Of a stretch of 64,000 nt of DNA, positions 45,207-53,752 are shown in pieces. Each line of letters starts with the position of its first letter. Position 1 is the first letter of the stretch. Made by a program: the position numbers and the translations under genes. The notes beneath the pieces are model-generated. The model did no database searches, was not told the origin of the DNA, and was given only the letters and a program-made list of their open reading frames with translations. This DNA is from Salinimicrobium sediminilitoris (GTDB lineage Bacteria; Bacteroidota; Bacteroidia; Flavobacteriales; Flavobacteriaceae): NCBI RefSeq assembly GCF_020866905.1, contig NZ_JAIVCC010000002.1:124001-188000 (forward strand). The letters are read 5' to 3'.

Positions 45207-45614
45207 TTACGTCTCGAAATTAGAAGGTTTAACTCTTGCTGTTCCTTTTATTACTTTAACACCCTTTGAATTAACGACATAAGTTTCAAAAATGAGGTGT
45301 TTTTTCTCAGGAAGAATTTCAGCTATTTCTACCACAGCAGTAAGAACATCTCCGTGGAAAACAGGAGCGAGAAAACGCAAATCTTGACCTAAATAAATTG
45401 TTCCATTACCAGGAAGCTTATTCGCCAAAACACTACTTATCAAACTCGCACAAAGCATTCCGTGAACAATAGGTTTGCGAAATATAGTTTTCTGCGCGAA
45501 TTCTGAACTTAAATGTACAGGGTTCATATCTCCTGAGATAGAAGCGAAAGTCTTTACATCCGCTTCTGTTATTTGTTTAGTGACGGACTCCTTTTGTCCA
45601 ACAAAATATTTCAT
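45207..45614 (-). CDS. MaoC-family (R)-specific enoyl-CoA hydratase
   Basis: The 135-residue hot-dog-fold protein has ITEADVKTFASISGDMNPVH with the hydratase-motif Asp and His, and RKPIVHGMLCASLISSVLA. The family hydrates enoyl-CoA to (R)-3-hydroxyacyl-CoA. It sits one base before the acyltransferase gene and downstream of the ketoisomerases, so it may supply a 3-hydroxyacyl group for the amino sugar. A link to polyhydroxyalkanoate or fatty-acid metabolism is less likely in this setting. Confidence 0.85.
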   Translation of the reverse strand: MKYFVGQKESVTKQITEADVKTFASISGDMNPVHLSSEFAQKTIFRKPIVHGMLCASLISSVLANKLPGNGTIYLGQDLRFLAPVFHGDVLTAVVEIAEILPEKKHLIFETYVVNSKGVKVIKGTARVKPSNFET

Positions 45615-45635
45615 TCAATGTAATTTAAATATTAG

Positions 45636-45850
45636 TTATAACCCTATATAATCTTCTTCATAAAATTTTTGTGATGCAAAAATCAAAAATACTACCCTCT
45701 ATGAAAAACCTTTCTCTAATGTCCAAATTCGGAGTGGAATATGAAGAGATCCAAGTATGGGTGATTAAAATCACCATCCTATATTTCAATTCATTGTCTA
45801 TTCAAATCTCAGAAGCTTCCGGATATTCTTTAGATCTGGGAATCATAACA
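45636..45850 (-). pseudogene. Remnant of a third QdtA/FdtA-like ketoisomerase
   Basis: Translating the minus strand of this gap gives the C-terminal half of a cupin ketoisomerase with several stops. In one frame it reads LHIPLRIWTLEKGFS, stop, RVVFLIFASQKFYEEDYIGL, then TAA at 45638-45636. This aligns with LHIPPGIWAAEKSFS and CLVFASHVYEEEDYIRNY of the intact neighbour at 45866. Upstream a shifted frame gives CYDSQI and SGSF matching ECHQF and GGSF. The N-terminal half is missing; the remnant begins right after the intact gene's stop. It is closer to that copy than to the one at 46284. It is best read as a decayed tandem duplicate. Confidence 0.75.
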
Positions 45851-45865
45851 TTTACAGTCACTCTA

Positions 45866-46282
45866 TCATTCTTTTAATTTTAGTTCCTGAAATTCCACAT
45901 AATTTCTAATATAATCCTCCTCTTCATAGACGTGAGAGGCAAAAACCAGACAAACGGCTCCGGAGGAAAAAGATTTTTCAGCCGCCCATATTCCAGGTGG
46001 TATGTGAAGTCCAAAATAAGGTCTATTCAAATTTATCGTTCGTTTATTAATTCCATCATCCAATTCGACCTCAAAACTTCCCCCTGCGGCTATAAGAAAC
46101 TGATGACATTCTATATGTGCATGGGCTCCCCTGTTTTCTCCTCCAGGAATATCATAAATGTAAAATACTCTTTTAATGGCAAACGGAATATTGATGTGAT
46201 TATGTATAGCTGTGATATTTCCAGATCTATTGCTGTGCTTGGGCAATTCTACAACAGAGCAATCGTAAACAGAAGTTTTCAT
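45866..46282 (-). CDS. dTDP-4-keto-6-deoxyglucose 3,4-ketoisomerase (FdtA/QdtA, WxcM-like cupin), copy 1
   Basis: The 138-residue cupin has GNITAIHNHINIPFAIKRVF, YDIPGGENRGAHAHIECHQF with both conserved histidines of the RGxHAH motif, and LHIPPGIWAAEKSFS. It should move the keto group of dTDP-4-keto-6-deoxyglucose from C4 to C3. Together with the aminotransferase it leads to a dTDP-3-amino-3,6-dideoxyhexose (Fuc3N or Qui3N). Gluco or galacto outcome cannot be told by eye. A 1-nt gap separates it from copy 2. Confidence 0.9.
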   Translation of the reverse strand: MKTSVYDCSVVELPKHSNRSGNITAIHNHINIPFAIKRVFYIYDIPGGENRGAHAHIECHQFLIAAGGSFEVELDDGINKRTINLNRPYFGLHIPPGIWAAEKSFSSGAVCLVFASHVYEEEDYIRNYVEFQELKLKE

Positions 46283-46283
46283 A

Positions 46284-46679
46284 CTAATTTTTAAATTTTA
46301 AAAAGTCATCATAATCACGGATATAATCCTCTTCAGAAAAAACAGTAGAGCTTAAAACCATAACTAACGAATTTGTGCTAAAATTTTGCATTTGTCTCCA
46401 ATAACCCTTTGGCACATATAGTCCATAATAAGATCTATTAAGTGTGAAAATGTCACTATGCTTCCCATCATCAACCCTAACTTCCAGACTTCCGGATAAG
46501 GCTATAATAAATTCTTGTTGTTCTTTAAATGCATGGCCTCCACGTGTCATTCCCCCCGGAACATCATATATCCAGAAACTTCTTTCAATTTTAAAAGGGA
46601 TATGGTTATTTTCTTCTAAAAAGGATAAATTTCCTCGAGGATCTTCATATTTTGGTAAGTCAATTATTTCAGCTTTCAT
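46284..46679 (-). CDS. WxcM-like cupin ketoisomerase, copy 2 (altered His motif)
   Basis: The 131-residue protein has GNLSFLEENNHIPFKIERSF, YDVPGGMTRGGHAFKEQQEF and LYVPKGYWRQMQNFS. The second His of the RGxHAH motif is Phe (HAF). It is clearly related to copy 1 but diverged. It may have the opposite stereochemical outcome (Fuc3N versus Qui3N), act in a complex with copy 1, or have lost activity. It overlaps the rmlA stop by 11 nt. Confidence 0.85.
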   Translation of the reverse strand: MKAEIIDLPKYEDPRGNLSFLEENNHIPFKIERSFWIYDVPGGMTRGGHAFKEQQEFIIALSGSLEVRVDDGKHSDIFTLNRSYYGLYVPKGYWRQMQNFSTNSLVMVLSSTVFSEEDYIRDYDDFLKFKN

Positions 46680-47535
46680 TTTGCAAATTTTTTAAATACT
46701 CACCATATTTACTTTTGCCATACCTGTCTATTGCTTTTTCAAAATCTACTTTCGTTATAAATTTATGAACTAGCGCCACCTCCTCTATACATCCTATCAT
46801 AGTACTTTGTCTATTTTGAAGAACACGTATGAACTCTGTTGCATCATCAAGAGATTCCACTGTCCCGGTATCAAACCAGCTCATCCCCCGGGTCATTACT
46901 CCCACTTCCAAATTTCCCGCCTCCAGGTACATTTGATTTATTGTAGATATCTCTTTCTCTCCCCTTGCCGATGGTTCTACCTGTTTGGCATATTCCACAA
47001 CCTTGTTATCGTAAAAATATAAACCCGGTATGGCATATTTAGATTTTGGTATTTTTGGTTTTTCCTCGATACTTTTTACTTTTTGATCTTCATCGAACTC
47101 AACAACTCCATACCTTTCCGGATCGCGGACTGGATAAGCAAACACAGATGCGCCGTCCACATCAACCTTACTACGCAACAAACTACCAAATCCATTTCCA
47201 TAGAAAATATTATCTCCCAATACCAGGGCCACCTTATCATTCCCGATAAACTCTTCCCCTATAGTAAAGGCCTCAGCAAGACCATTCGGTTCCTCCTGAA
47301 TGGTATATTGAAAATTACAACCCACATGGGAACCATCCCCTAAAAGTTTTTGGAAAGCTGCCTGATCATGAGGAGTGGTTATAAACAGGATCTCCCTGAT
47401 CCCTGCAAGCATTAATACAGATAGCGGATAATAGATCATTGGCTTATCATATACCGGTAAAAGTTGCTTACTAACAGATATTGTAATGGGGTACAATCTT
47501 GAACCTGCACCGCCCGCTAATATAATTCCTTTCAT
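46669..47535 (-). CDS. rmlA: RmlA: glucose-1-phosphate thymidylyltransferase
   Basis: The 288-residue enzyme has GIILAGGAGSRLYPITISVS, KQLLPVYDKPMIYYPLSVLM, VALVLGDNIFYGNGFGSLLR and GVMTRGMSWFDTGTVESL, all diagnostic of RmlA. It makes dTDP-glucose. The next enzyme, the dTDP-glucose 4,6-dehydratase RmlB, is not in this window and must be encoded elsewhere for the pathway to run. Confidence 0.95.
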   Translation of the reverse strand: MKGIILAGGAGSRLYPITISVSKQLLPVYDKPMIYYPLSVLMLAGIREILFITTPHDQAAFQKLLGDGSHVGCNFQYTIQEEPNGLAEAFTIGEEFIGNDKVALVLGDNIFYGNGFGSLLRSKVDVDGASVFAYPVRDPERYGVVEFDEDQKVKSIEEKPKIPKSKYAIPGLYFYDNKVVEYAKQVEPSARGEKEISTINQMYLEAGNLEVGVMTRGMSWFDTGTVESLDDATEFIRVLQNRQSTMIGCIEEVALVHKFITKVDFEKAIDRYGKSKYGEYLKNLQNES

Positions 47536-47546
47536 ATTATGATAAT

Positions 47547-49337
47547 TTATACTTCCTGGAGCTCCACCAATTTCTTAAAATAAGGGGATGACTCAATAAG
47601 TGACTTGAAAGCTCCAATATTTGTAATTTTTCCTTTACTCATAACTACAATCCTATCTGCATTCTTCACTGTCGAAATTCGGTGAGCTACAATCAATATG
47701 GTATATTTCCCTTTAAGCTCATCTATATTTTGCTGGATGGCACGCTCTGTTTCCGAATCCAAAGCCGAAGTGGCTTCATCGAGGATGAGGATTTCCACAT
47801 CTTTATAAAGTTCCCTTGCTATGGAAATTCGCTGTCTTTGACCACCGCTTAAATTTGTACCGTTATTGCCAAGAATTTCATCTTCTCTGTCCGGAAGCTC
47901 CTCAATAAAATCGAGAATGGCAGCCTGCTGTACCGCCTTCCAGAACCTCCTCAGGTTGGTTTCCGTTTTTTCGTCCCAGAAACTAACGTTATTAAATACT
48001 GTGTCGTTAAATATTACAGGATCCTGGGTAATATATCCGGTACGCTTCTGTAAGCTCCTAACATCCATTTGTCTGCTATTCAAACCATTTATTAAAAACT
48101 CTCCTCTGTCTATTGGCAGAAGACCGGCTATGATGTTTACTAACGTGGTTTTTCCGCTACCACTTTCCCCCACAAAAGCCACGGTTTCTTTACTATTAAT
48201 TTCGAGAGAGATCTTATTTATCACAATGGTTTCATCATAATAAAATGAAACATCTCTTAACTGAAACCTTTCCACGGGTCCTTTTAGCTCCTCTTTACCT
48301 TTTGTTTCTTTGTTAGCCCTTAATTCCTTTCCAAAATCAACAATATTTTCCAAAGAACCGGAGACTGAAAGAAATTTGTTCCATCTTACCTGCATCTGCA
48401 TTAGATAATTCAAGGCTCTGTAAAAGAAAACAAGACTAATTAAAATTGGACCCAATTGTGATCCCAGATAGGTCGTCTGAATAAAGATGACAGCTACTAC
48501 AACACTTATTAAAATTGGCTCTCTTCCTGCTGTTAACAAAGCCTCAAGTTTACCAATCTTTTTATTGCTTTTTTCAATGCCCTTTACGGATTCCTCTAAT
48601 TTCTCAGCATACCTTTTTAAAGAGCCTGTAGCTTTTAAATATTTGTAGTTGGCAACATTTTGAATAATTAATCCCTGAAAGACATTGGTTTCTCCTGTAA
48701 GGGTTCGGGATATTCCTTTGGTATTCTTATATAAACTCTTATATAAAAAATTAGTGAGAACCCCACCAATAGTCACTAAAACAGCAAATTGGGCATCAAC
48801 GCTAAACGCAAATGCCATATAAATCATAACCAGAATACCATATTCCAGAGCTTTGAAATAATTAGTAAAGGCTATGGAAATTCGGCCTATCTCCCCTGTC
48901 AGTGTATTTTGTATACGTCCTACATCTGAAGTAACAAAATATTTATAAGAAAGGTTATTGAGTCCCCTTATATTACTCACTCTTAACCTTTTCATGAACC
49001 ATTGTTGCACACTAACCTTATAAATGCCGGCCAGATACTGTGTAATTCCTTTTGCAAAAAAGAAAAAGGCCATAAAAACCAAAACACTAAAAAGGTTTAA
49101 GGGTATTCCCGAATTTTGAAGAAAATCGACGAGAAAACTTAACTTCCCCATACTGTCGGAATCTACATTGGAAGAGCCATCTACCATTTGTAACAAAGGT
49201 AAAAACATGGTCAAACCAAAGCCATCCAAAATCCCAATTAAAAGGTTAAATCCTACAATTATAAAAATCCTGTAACCGAGAAAAGAATAGAAAAAAGCAA
49301 AGCTTTCGAAATATTTTTTAACGAATTTTTTTATCAA
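47547..49337 (-). CDS. ABC transporter, PglK/MsbA-like flippase
   Basis: The 596-residue half-transporter has six membrane helices (residues about 15-320) fused to an ATPase with Walker A FVGESGSGKTTLVNII, signature LSGGQRQRISIARELY, Walker B ILILDEATSALDSE and IVAHRISTVKNADR. No Wzx is in the window, and the locus has a pglFEDCA-like set, so this PglK-like ABC exporter is the best candidate for flipping the lipid-linked repeat unit. Lipid A export by MsbA is the main alternative. The 201-nt gap upstream carries a promoter candidate. Confidence 0.85.
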   Translation of the reverse strand: MIKKFVKKYFESFAFFYSFLGYRIFIIVGFNLLIGILDGFGLTMFLPLLQMVDGSSNVDSDSMGKLSFLVDFLQNSGIPLNLFSVLVFMAFFFFAKGITQYLAGIYKVSVQQWFMKRLRVSNIRGLNNLSYKYFVTSDVGRIQNTLTGEIGRISIAFTNYFKALEYGILVMIYMAFAFSVDAQFAVLVTIGGVLTNFLYKSLYKNTKGISRTLTGETNVFQGLIIQNVANYKYLKATGSLKRYAEKLEESVKGIEKSNKKIGKLEALLTAGREPILISVVVAVIFIQTTYLGSQLGPILISLVFFYRALNYLMQMQVRWNKFLSVSGSLENIVDFGKELRANKETKGKEELKGPVERFQLRDVSFYYDETIVINKISLEINSKETVAFVGESGSGKTTLVNIIAGLLPIDRGEFLINGLNSRQMDVRSLQKRTGYITQDPVIFNDTVFNNVSFWDEKTETNLRRFWKAVQQAAILDFIEELPDREDEILGNNGTNLSGGQRQRISIARELYKDVEILILDEATSALDSETERAIQQNIDELKGKYTILIVAHRISTVKNADRIVVMSKGKITNIGAFKSLIESSPYFKKLVELQEV

Positions 49338-49436
49338 TTATCTTTTATTTAAATAAAACTTTTAATCAAAAAAATAAATATAAACTTCATTATACTGCCT
49401 TATAAATTGAGATTAGATCAAAATTATTAATTGCTG

Positions 49437-49464
49437 CAAAGATAGAGTTTCTGAGTCACTACAA
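49437..49464 (-). promoter_or_regulatory. Flavobacterial promoter upstream of the ABC transporter
   Basis: On the minus strand TTG (49464-49462), a 17-nt spacer and TATCTTTG (49444-49437) fit the consensus. A second -7-like TAATTTTG lies at 49426-49419. The start codon is 100 nt further on. Confidence 0.5.
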
Positions 49465-49538
49465 TAGGTAGCTTTATCTTAAAGAAATGAAAAAAATTAG
49501 TCCAAAATTTGAATCCTTACTGGGTTGATAAGTTCCTT

Positions 49539-50570
49539 CTAATTATAATAGGATTTAAACCAGTTCACAAATGCTTTCACCCCTTCTGAAATAGAAGTTT
49601 CCGGGTTATAACCGAAATCTTCCTGAAGAGAGGTAACATCTGCCCAGGTACGTTCTACATCCCCAGGTTGCATAGGTAACATTTCCTTTTCTGCAATTTT
49701 CCCCAGCTGTTTCTCAATTTCATTAATAAAATCAAGCAGTTTGACAGGTTTACTGTTGCCGATATTGTAAAGGGAATAATTTTCGTTCTTATTTATTATT
49801 TCTTTTTCAATAATCCTGACCATACCTTCAACAATATCGTCAACAAAAGTAAAATCTCTTTCCAGGTCTCCGTTGTTGAAGACTTTGATTGGTTTTCCTT
49901 TACTTATTGCATCCGTAAAAAGAAACATTGCCATGTCGGGTCTTCCCCATGGGCCATAGACCGTAAAGAAACGAAGACCTATGGTCTCCAAATTATACAA
50001 ATGGCTATAGGTATAAGCCATCAATTCATTGCTCTTTTTTGTAGCTGCATAAAGGCTTACCGGTTTATCCACTCTGTCCTCTGTTGAAAAAGGAATTTTC
50101 TCATTTTGTCCATATACACTGGAGCTACTGGCGTAAATAAGCCGCTTAACCCTATTGTGACGGCAGCACTCCAGTAAATTTCCAAATGCTGTAAGGTTGC
50201 TGTCAATATAAGCTTCCGGATTTTCTATGCTATAACGAACCCCGGCCTGGGCTGCAAGATTACAGACAATATCAAATTTTTCCTCCTGACATAGTAGTGG
50301 AAGCTTCTCCCTATCTTCAAGATTTAATTTTACAAAGACAAATTTATCATTGGTAGAACTAGTTATCCGTCGATTATACCACTTTGCTGATTCTTCAGGA
50401 ATTCCGAGTTCCTTCAATCTGTCCAACTTAAGGTTTACATCATAGTATGAATTTAGATTATCCAAACCTACAACTTTGTAATGAAGATTCACTAGTTGTT
50501 TAACCAGATGAAACCCAATAAATCCGGCAGCACCGGTGACGAGAATCTTAATTTCATTTGGTTGTCTCAT
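49539..50570 (-). CDS. UDP-glucuronate 4-epimerase-like SDR
   Basis: The 343-residue extended SDR has KILVTGAAGFIGFHLVKQL, LDNLNSYYDVNLKLDRLKEL (typical of UDP-GlcA epimerases), YASSSSVYGQNEKIPFS, YAATKKSNELMAYTYSHLY with the YxxxK pair, and FFTVYGPWGRPDMA. It would make UDP-galacturonic acid from UDP-glucuronic acid, fed by the Ugd-like enzyme at 55809. It has no membrane part. Confidence 0.88.
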   Translation of the reverse strand: MRQPNEIKILVTGAAGFIGFHLVKQLVNLHYKVVGLDNLNSYYDVNLKLDRLKELGIPEESAKWYNRRITSSTNDKFVFVKLNLEDREKLPLLCQEEKFDIVCNLAAQAGVRYSIENPEAYIDSNLTAFGNLLECCRHNRVKRLIYASSSSVYGQNEKIPFSTEDRVDKPVSLYAATKKSNELMAYTYSHLYNLETIGLRFFTVYGPWGRPDMAMFLFTDAISKGKPIKVFNNGDLERDFTFVDDIVEGMVRIIEKEIINKNENYSLYNIGNSKPVKLLDFINEIEKQLGKIAEKEMLPMQPGDVERTWADVTSLQEDFGYNPETSISEGVKAFVNWFKSYYN

Positions 50571-50761
50571 ATGTGAATCATTTTAATACTTACTTAAATT
50601 AAATTATAAAATACCTTTAAAAGATCGCTTATTAAGGATAGTGGTGCTGCAGAAAGATAGTTTCTATTTTATGAGGACCTGTGTGGATAATTATCTTTTC
50701 CCTGGAAAGAATTTTTGAAGGCCTATTCCCCTAAAATTAAAGACTTAAAATTATCTCCTAA

Positions 50762-51559
50762 TCAAGCGGTTTTTCTAAACTTATATTTATACCAAAGACG
50801 TACCGGTAAAGTAGAAACATCAACAATAACCTTTTGAAATAGCTGCAAATCATTTACCCACGAATGACTCACATTAATATCACTTTCAATATCACCCATT
50901 CGGGTAAATTTATTTCCCATTATTATATGATCATCTTTCTTTTTTTTCTCCACTTCTATTTCATTTTCTTTATAAAATTTTAAAAGCTTCGAAGGTAATT
51001 CAACATCTAGAAGGTCGTATGTCAAGTCCAAATTATTACCTTTTATTTTAAAATTTTCCATCCATGAATTTCGATATGACCACGTAATACAATCGTAAAT
51101 CATCATGGAATTATACTTATTGGCAATGTGAGGTTTTGGATGGTTTCCTTTTTTAATTCTCCTCTTTCTGCTTTTCATTCGTGACAAAATGACTCCTTTT
51201 GGATTTCTTTTGATATGAATGGTGGAATGGTTATTACCAAAAATATCTCTAAATTTTTGGTGATAACTAATATCTTTTGAAGAATCAACAATAACCTCAG
51301 CTCCTGTAATTTCCTGAATTTTCATTATAATCTTTTTTAGATCCACACCTTTTTGCACATCTAGCATGATTTGTCCCCACACTGGGCAGTCCAAATATTT
51401 TGCTCCACAACTGCAAGTACCATTTCTTCCTTGAACCATTCTTATAAGACCATTATCCAATTCACCGATATAAAAGACTTTTTTGCCATAATATTGAGCG
51501 TAAGTCCCGGCGAAAGTGGATCCACTACGTTCATCTGCCATAATAGAAATAAACTTCAT
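50762..51559 (-). CDS. Carbohydrate sulfotransferase-like protein
   Basis: The 265-residue protein has a PAPS-binding 5' loop FISIMADERSGSTFAGTYA, a VIVDSSKDISYH region and the 3'-phosphate loop STIHIKRNPKGVILSRMKSR. A cysteine-rich turn, GTCSCGAKYLDCPVW, occurs in several bacterial sulfotransferase families and may bind metal. The genes for PAPS synthesis (cysN, cysD, cysC) and PAP removal (cysQ) lie directly upstream on the same strand, so it probably sulfates the polysaccharide or a precursor. Confidence 0.85.
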   Translation of the reverse strand: MKFISIMADERSGSTFAGTYAQYYGKKVFYIGELDNGLIRMVQGRNGTCSCGAKYLDCPVWGQIMLDVQKGVDLKKIIMKIQEITGAEVIVDSSKDISYHQKFRDIFGNNHSTIHIKRNPKGVILSRMKSRKRRIKKGNHPKPHIANKYNSMMIYDCITWSYRNSWMENFKIKGNNLDLTYDLLDVELPSKLLKFYKENEIEVEKKKKDDHIIMGNKFTRMGDIESDINVSHSWVNDLQLFQKVIVDVSTLPVRLWYKYKFRKTA

Positions 51560-51576
51560 ATTTATATAGTTATAAA

Positions 51577-52833
51577 TTACACAATCATACCTGCTGCTAC
51601 TGTTTCATTAGTGTTTTCATCTATTAGAATTATACTTCCGGTAATCCGATTATCCCTATAAGAATCCAGCATAAGACTTCTGGTAGTTCTAATTTTCACC
51701 CTGGCGATATCATTCATTTCTAATGTTGAATTTTCACTATCCCGTTCAAAACTATTGATATCCATTTTATAAACCACCTCTTTAATCATCGCCCTTTCCT
51801 CATTGGTAGTATGCATGATGGTATATTTTGTTCGGGGTTTTATGGCCTCATTGTTTAACCAGCAAAGCATTACGTCAAACTCCTGTTCCTGTTCAGGTTG
51901 ATTGTTCTTTTTTACAATCATGTCTCCTCTGCTTACATCAATATCATCTTCTAATGTCATCGCAATAGACATTGGAGCATAAGCTTCATCTACCTCCTGT
52001 TTCCCGGCGTTTATTGATTTGATTTTTGAGGTAAAACCAGAAGGCAACACGGCAACTTCATCCCCTACCCTGTAAATTCCGCTGGCAATTCTTCCTGCGT
52101 ATCCTCTATAGTCCCTGAATTTCTCATTTTGCGGACGCAGTACGGTTTGGACCGGGAACCGTGCATCAATTTTATTGATATCACTGCTAATATGAAGATT
52201 CTCCAATGTACTTAATAATGTGCCGTTTTGGTACCATTCCATGTTTTTCGACCTATTAACCACATTATCTCCATTTAAAGCGCTAATTGGAATAAATCGA
52301 ACATCTTTCATCAAAAGTTTAGAAGAGAATTCTTCGAACTGTCCCACAATCTTGTTATAAACATCTTCAGAAAAATCTATCAGGTCCATTTTGTTAATAC
52401 AAACAATCAAATGCGGAATATTTAATAAGGACGCAATAAAAGAATGACGCTTTGTTTGCTCAATTACTCCATGACGTGCATCTATCAGGATAACCGCGGC
52501 ATTAGCAGTGGAAGCACCCGTAACCATATTCCTGGTATACTGAATGTGCCCAGGTGTATCGGCTATTATGAATTTACGTTTAGGGGTGGTGAAGTAACGA
52601 TAGGCCACATCAATAGTAATCCCCTGTTCTCTTTCATCTTTTAAACCATCTGTAAACAAAGCAAGATCTATCCCATCGTAACCTTTTTTCGCGCTGGTAT
52701 TACCAACAGACTCAAGCTGGTCCTCGAATATTGATTTAGAGTCGTATAGTAGCCGTCCTATTAAGGTGCTTTTCCCATCATCAACGCTTCCTGCTGTTGT
52801 AAATCTAAGTAATTGGTTATTATTGATTTCCAT
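51577..52833 (-). CDS. cysN: CysN: sulfate adenylyltransferase large subunit (GTPase)
   Basis: The 418-residue protein has G1 TAGSVDDGKSTLIGRLLYDS, G3 IADTPGHIQYTRNM and G4 CINKMDLIDF, followed by EF-Tu-like domains 2 and 3. It has no fused CysC part. With CysD it makes adenosine 5'-phosphosulfate, driven by GTP hydrolysis. It lies 17 nt upstream of the sulfotransferase gene and 13 nt after cysD. Confidence 0.95.
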   Translation of the reverse strand: MEINNNQLLRFTTAGSVDDGKSTLIGRLLYDSKSIFEDQLESVGNTSAKKGYDGIDLALFTDGLKDEREQGITIDVAYRYFTTPKRKFIIADTPGHIQYTRNMVTGASTANAAVILIDARHGVIEQTKRHSFIASLLNIPHLIVCINKMDLIDFSEDVYNKIVGQFEEFSSKLLMKDVRFIPISALNGDNVVNRSKNMEWYQNGTLLSTLENLHISSDINKIDARFPVQTVLRPQNEKFRDYRGYAGRIASGIYRVGDEVAVLPSGFTSKIKSINAGKQEVDEAYAPMSIAMTLEDDIDVSRGDMIVKKNNQPEQEQEFDVMLCWLNNEAIKPRTKYTIMHTTNEERAMIKEVVYKMDINSFERDSENSTLEMNDIARVKIRTTRSLMLDSYRDNRITGSIILIDENTNETVAAGMIV

Positions 52834-52846
52834 AATAGTTTATTAT

Positions 52847-53752
52847 CTAAAAATATCCTTGCTTTTTTCGGTCTTCCATAGCCGTTTCACTCCGTTTGTC
52901 ATCCGATCGGTCTCCGCGTTCAGTTTTCCGCATTGCCGAAACTTCCATAGCTATTTTTTCAAGCGTGTCGGCATCAGATTCAATTCCTCCCGTAATGGTT
53001 ATATCACCAAGGGTCCTGAAACGAATTTTTTTCGTTTCTAATTTTTCGCCTTTTTCCATTGTTAAAAATTTTGAAACCGGAATCCAGGAATTACTTCTCC
53101 AAATAACCTCTCGTTCATGAGCAAAATATAAGGACGGAATACTAATATTTTCTTTTTTTATGTAATTCCAGACATCCATTTCTGTCCAATTACTTATCGG
53201 AAAAGCCCTGAAATGTTCACCTTCAAAATGCTTCCCATTTAGCAGGTTCCAAAGTTCCGGACGCTGGTTTTTTGGATCCCACTGGCCAAAATCATCCCGA
53301 TGAGAAAAAAAACGTTCCTTAGCCCGTGCTTTTTCTTCATCTCTCCTACCACCGCCTATTGCGCAATCAACTTTATTAGCTTCAATAGCATCTAACAGGG
53401 TTGTGATTTGTAAAGCATTTCTTGTCGCATTTTTCCCTTTCTCCTCAGCTACCCTTCCTTTATCAATTGATTCCTGTACAGATCCTACAATTAGTTTAAC
53501 TCCCAATTCATTAATAAGATCATCTCTAAATTTAATTGTTTCTGGAAAGTTGTGCCCGGTATCCACATGCATCAGGGCAAAAGGAATCTTTGCAGGATAA
53601 AAGGCTTTTTTAGCTAAATGAGTAACCAGGATCGAATCCTTTCCTCCCGAAAACAAAATTACCGGATTCTCAAATTGGGCCCAAACTTCCCGAAGAATAT
53701 AAATTGCCTCTGATTCCAGTTCATCCAAATAATTCAAATAATATTTACTCAT
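52847..53752 (-). CDS. cysD: CysD: sulfate adenylyltransferase small subunit
   Basis: The 301-residue PP-loop enzyme has VILFSGGKDSILVTHLAKKA, MHVDTGHNFPETIKFRDDL, AIGGGRRDEEKARAKERFF and RFRTLGDITITGGIESDA. It adenylates sulfate as the CysND complex. It overlaps the cysC gene by 8 nt. Confidence 0.95.
   Translation of the reverse strand: MSKYYLNYLDELESEAIYILREVWAQFENPVILFSGGKDSILVTHLAKKAFYPAKIPFALMHVDTGHNFPETIKFRDDLINELGVKLIVGSVQESIDKGRVAEEKGKNATRNALQITTLLDAIEANKVDCAIGGGRRDEEKARAKERFFSHRDDFGQWDPKNQRPELWNLLNGKHFEGEHFRAFPISNWTEMDVWNYIKKENISIPSLYFAHEREVIWRSNSWIPVSKFLTMEKGEKLETKKIRFRTLGDITITGGIESDADTLEKIAMEVSAMRKTERGDRSDDKRSETAMEDRKKQGYF

Noticed and set aside
45671-45877. Plus-strand open frame of 68 codons in the ketoisomerase gap
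   Set aside because: The minus strand of the same DNA holds a recognisable decayed cupin gene, which better explains the sequence.
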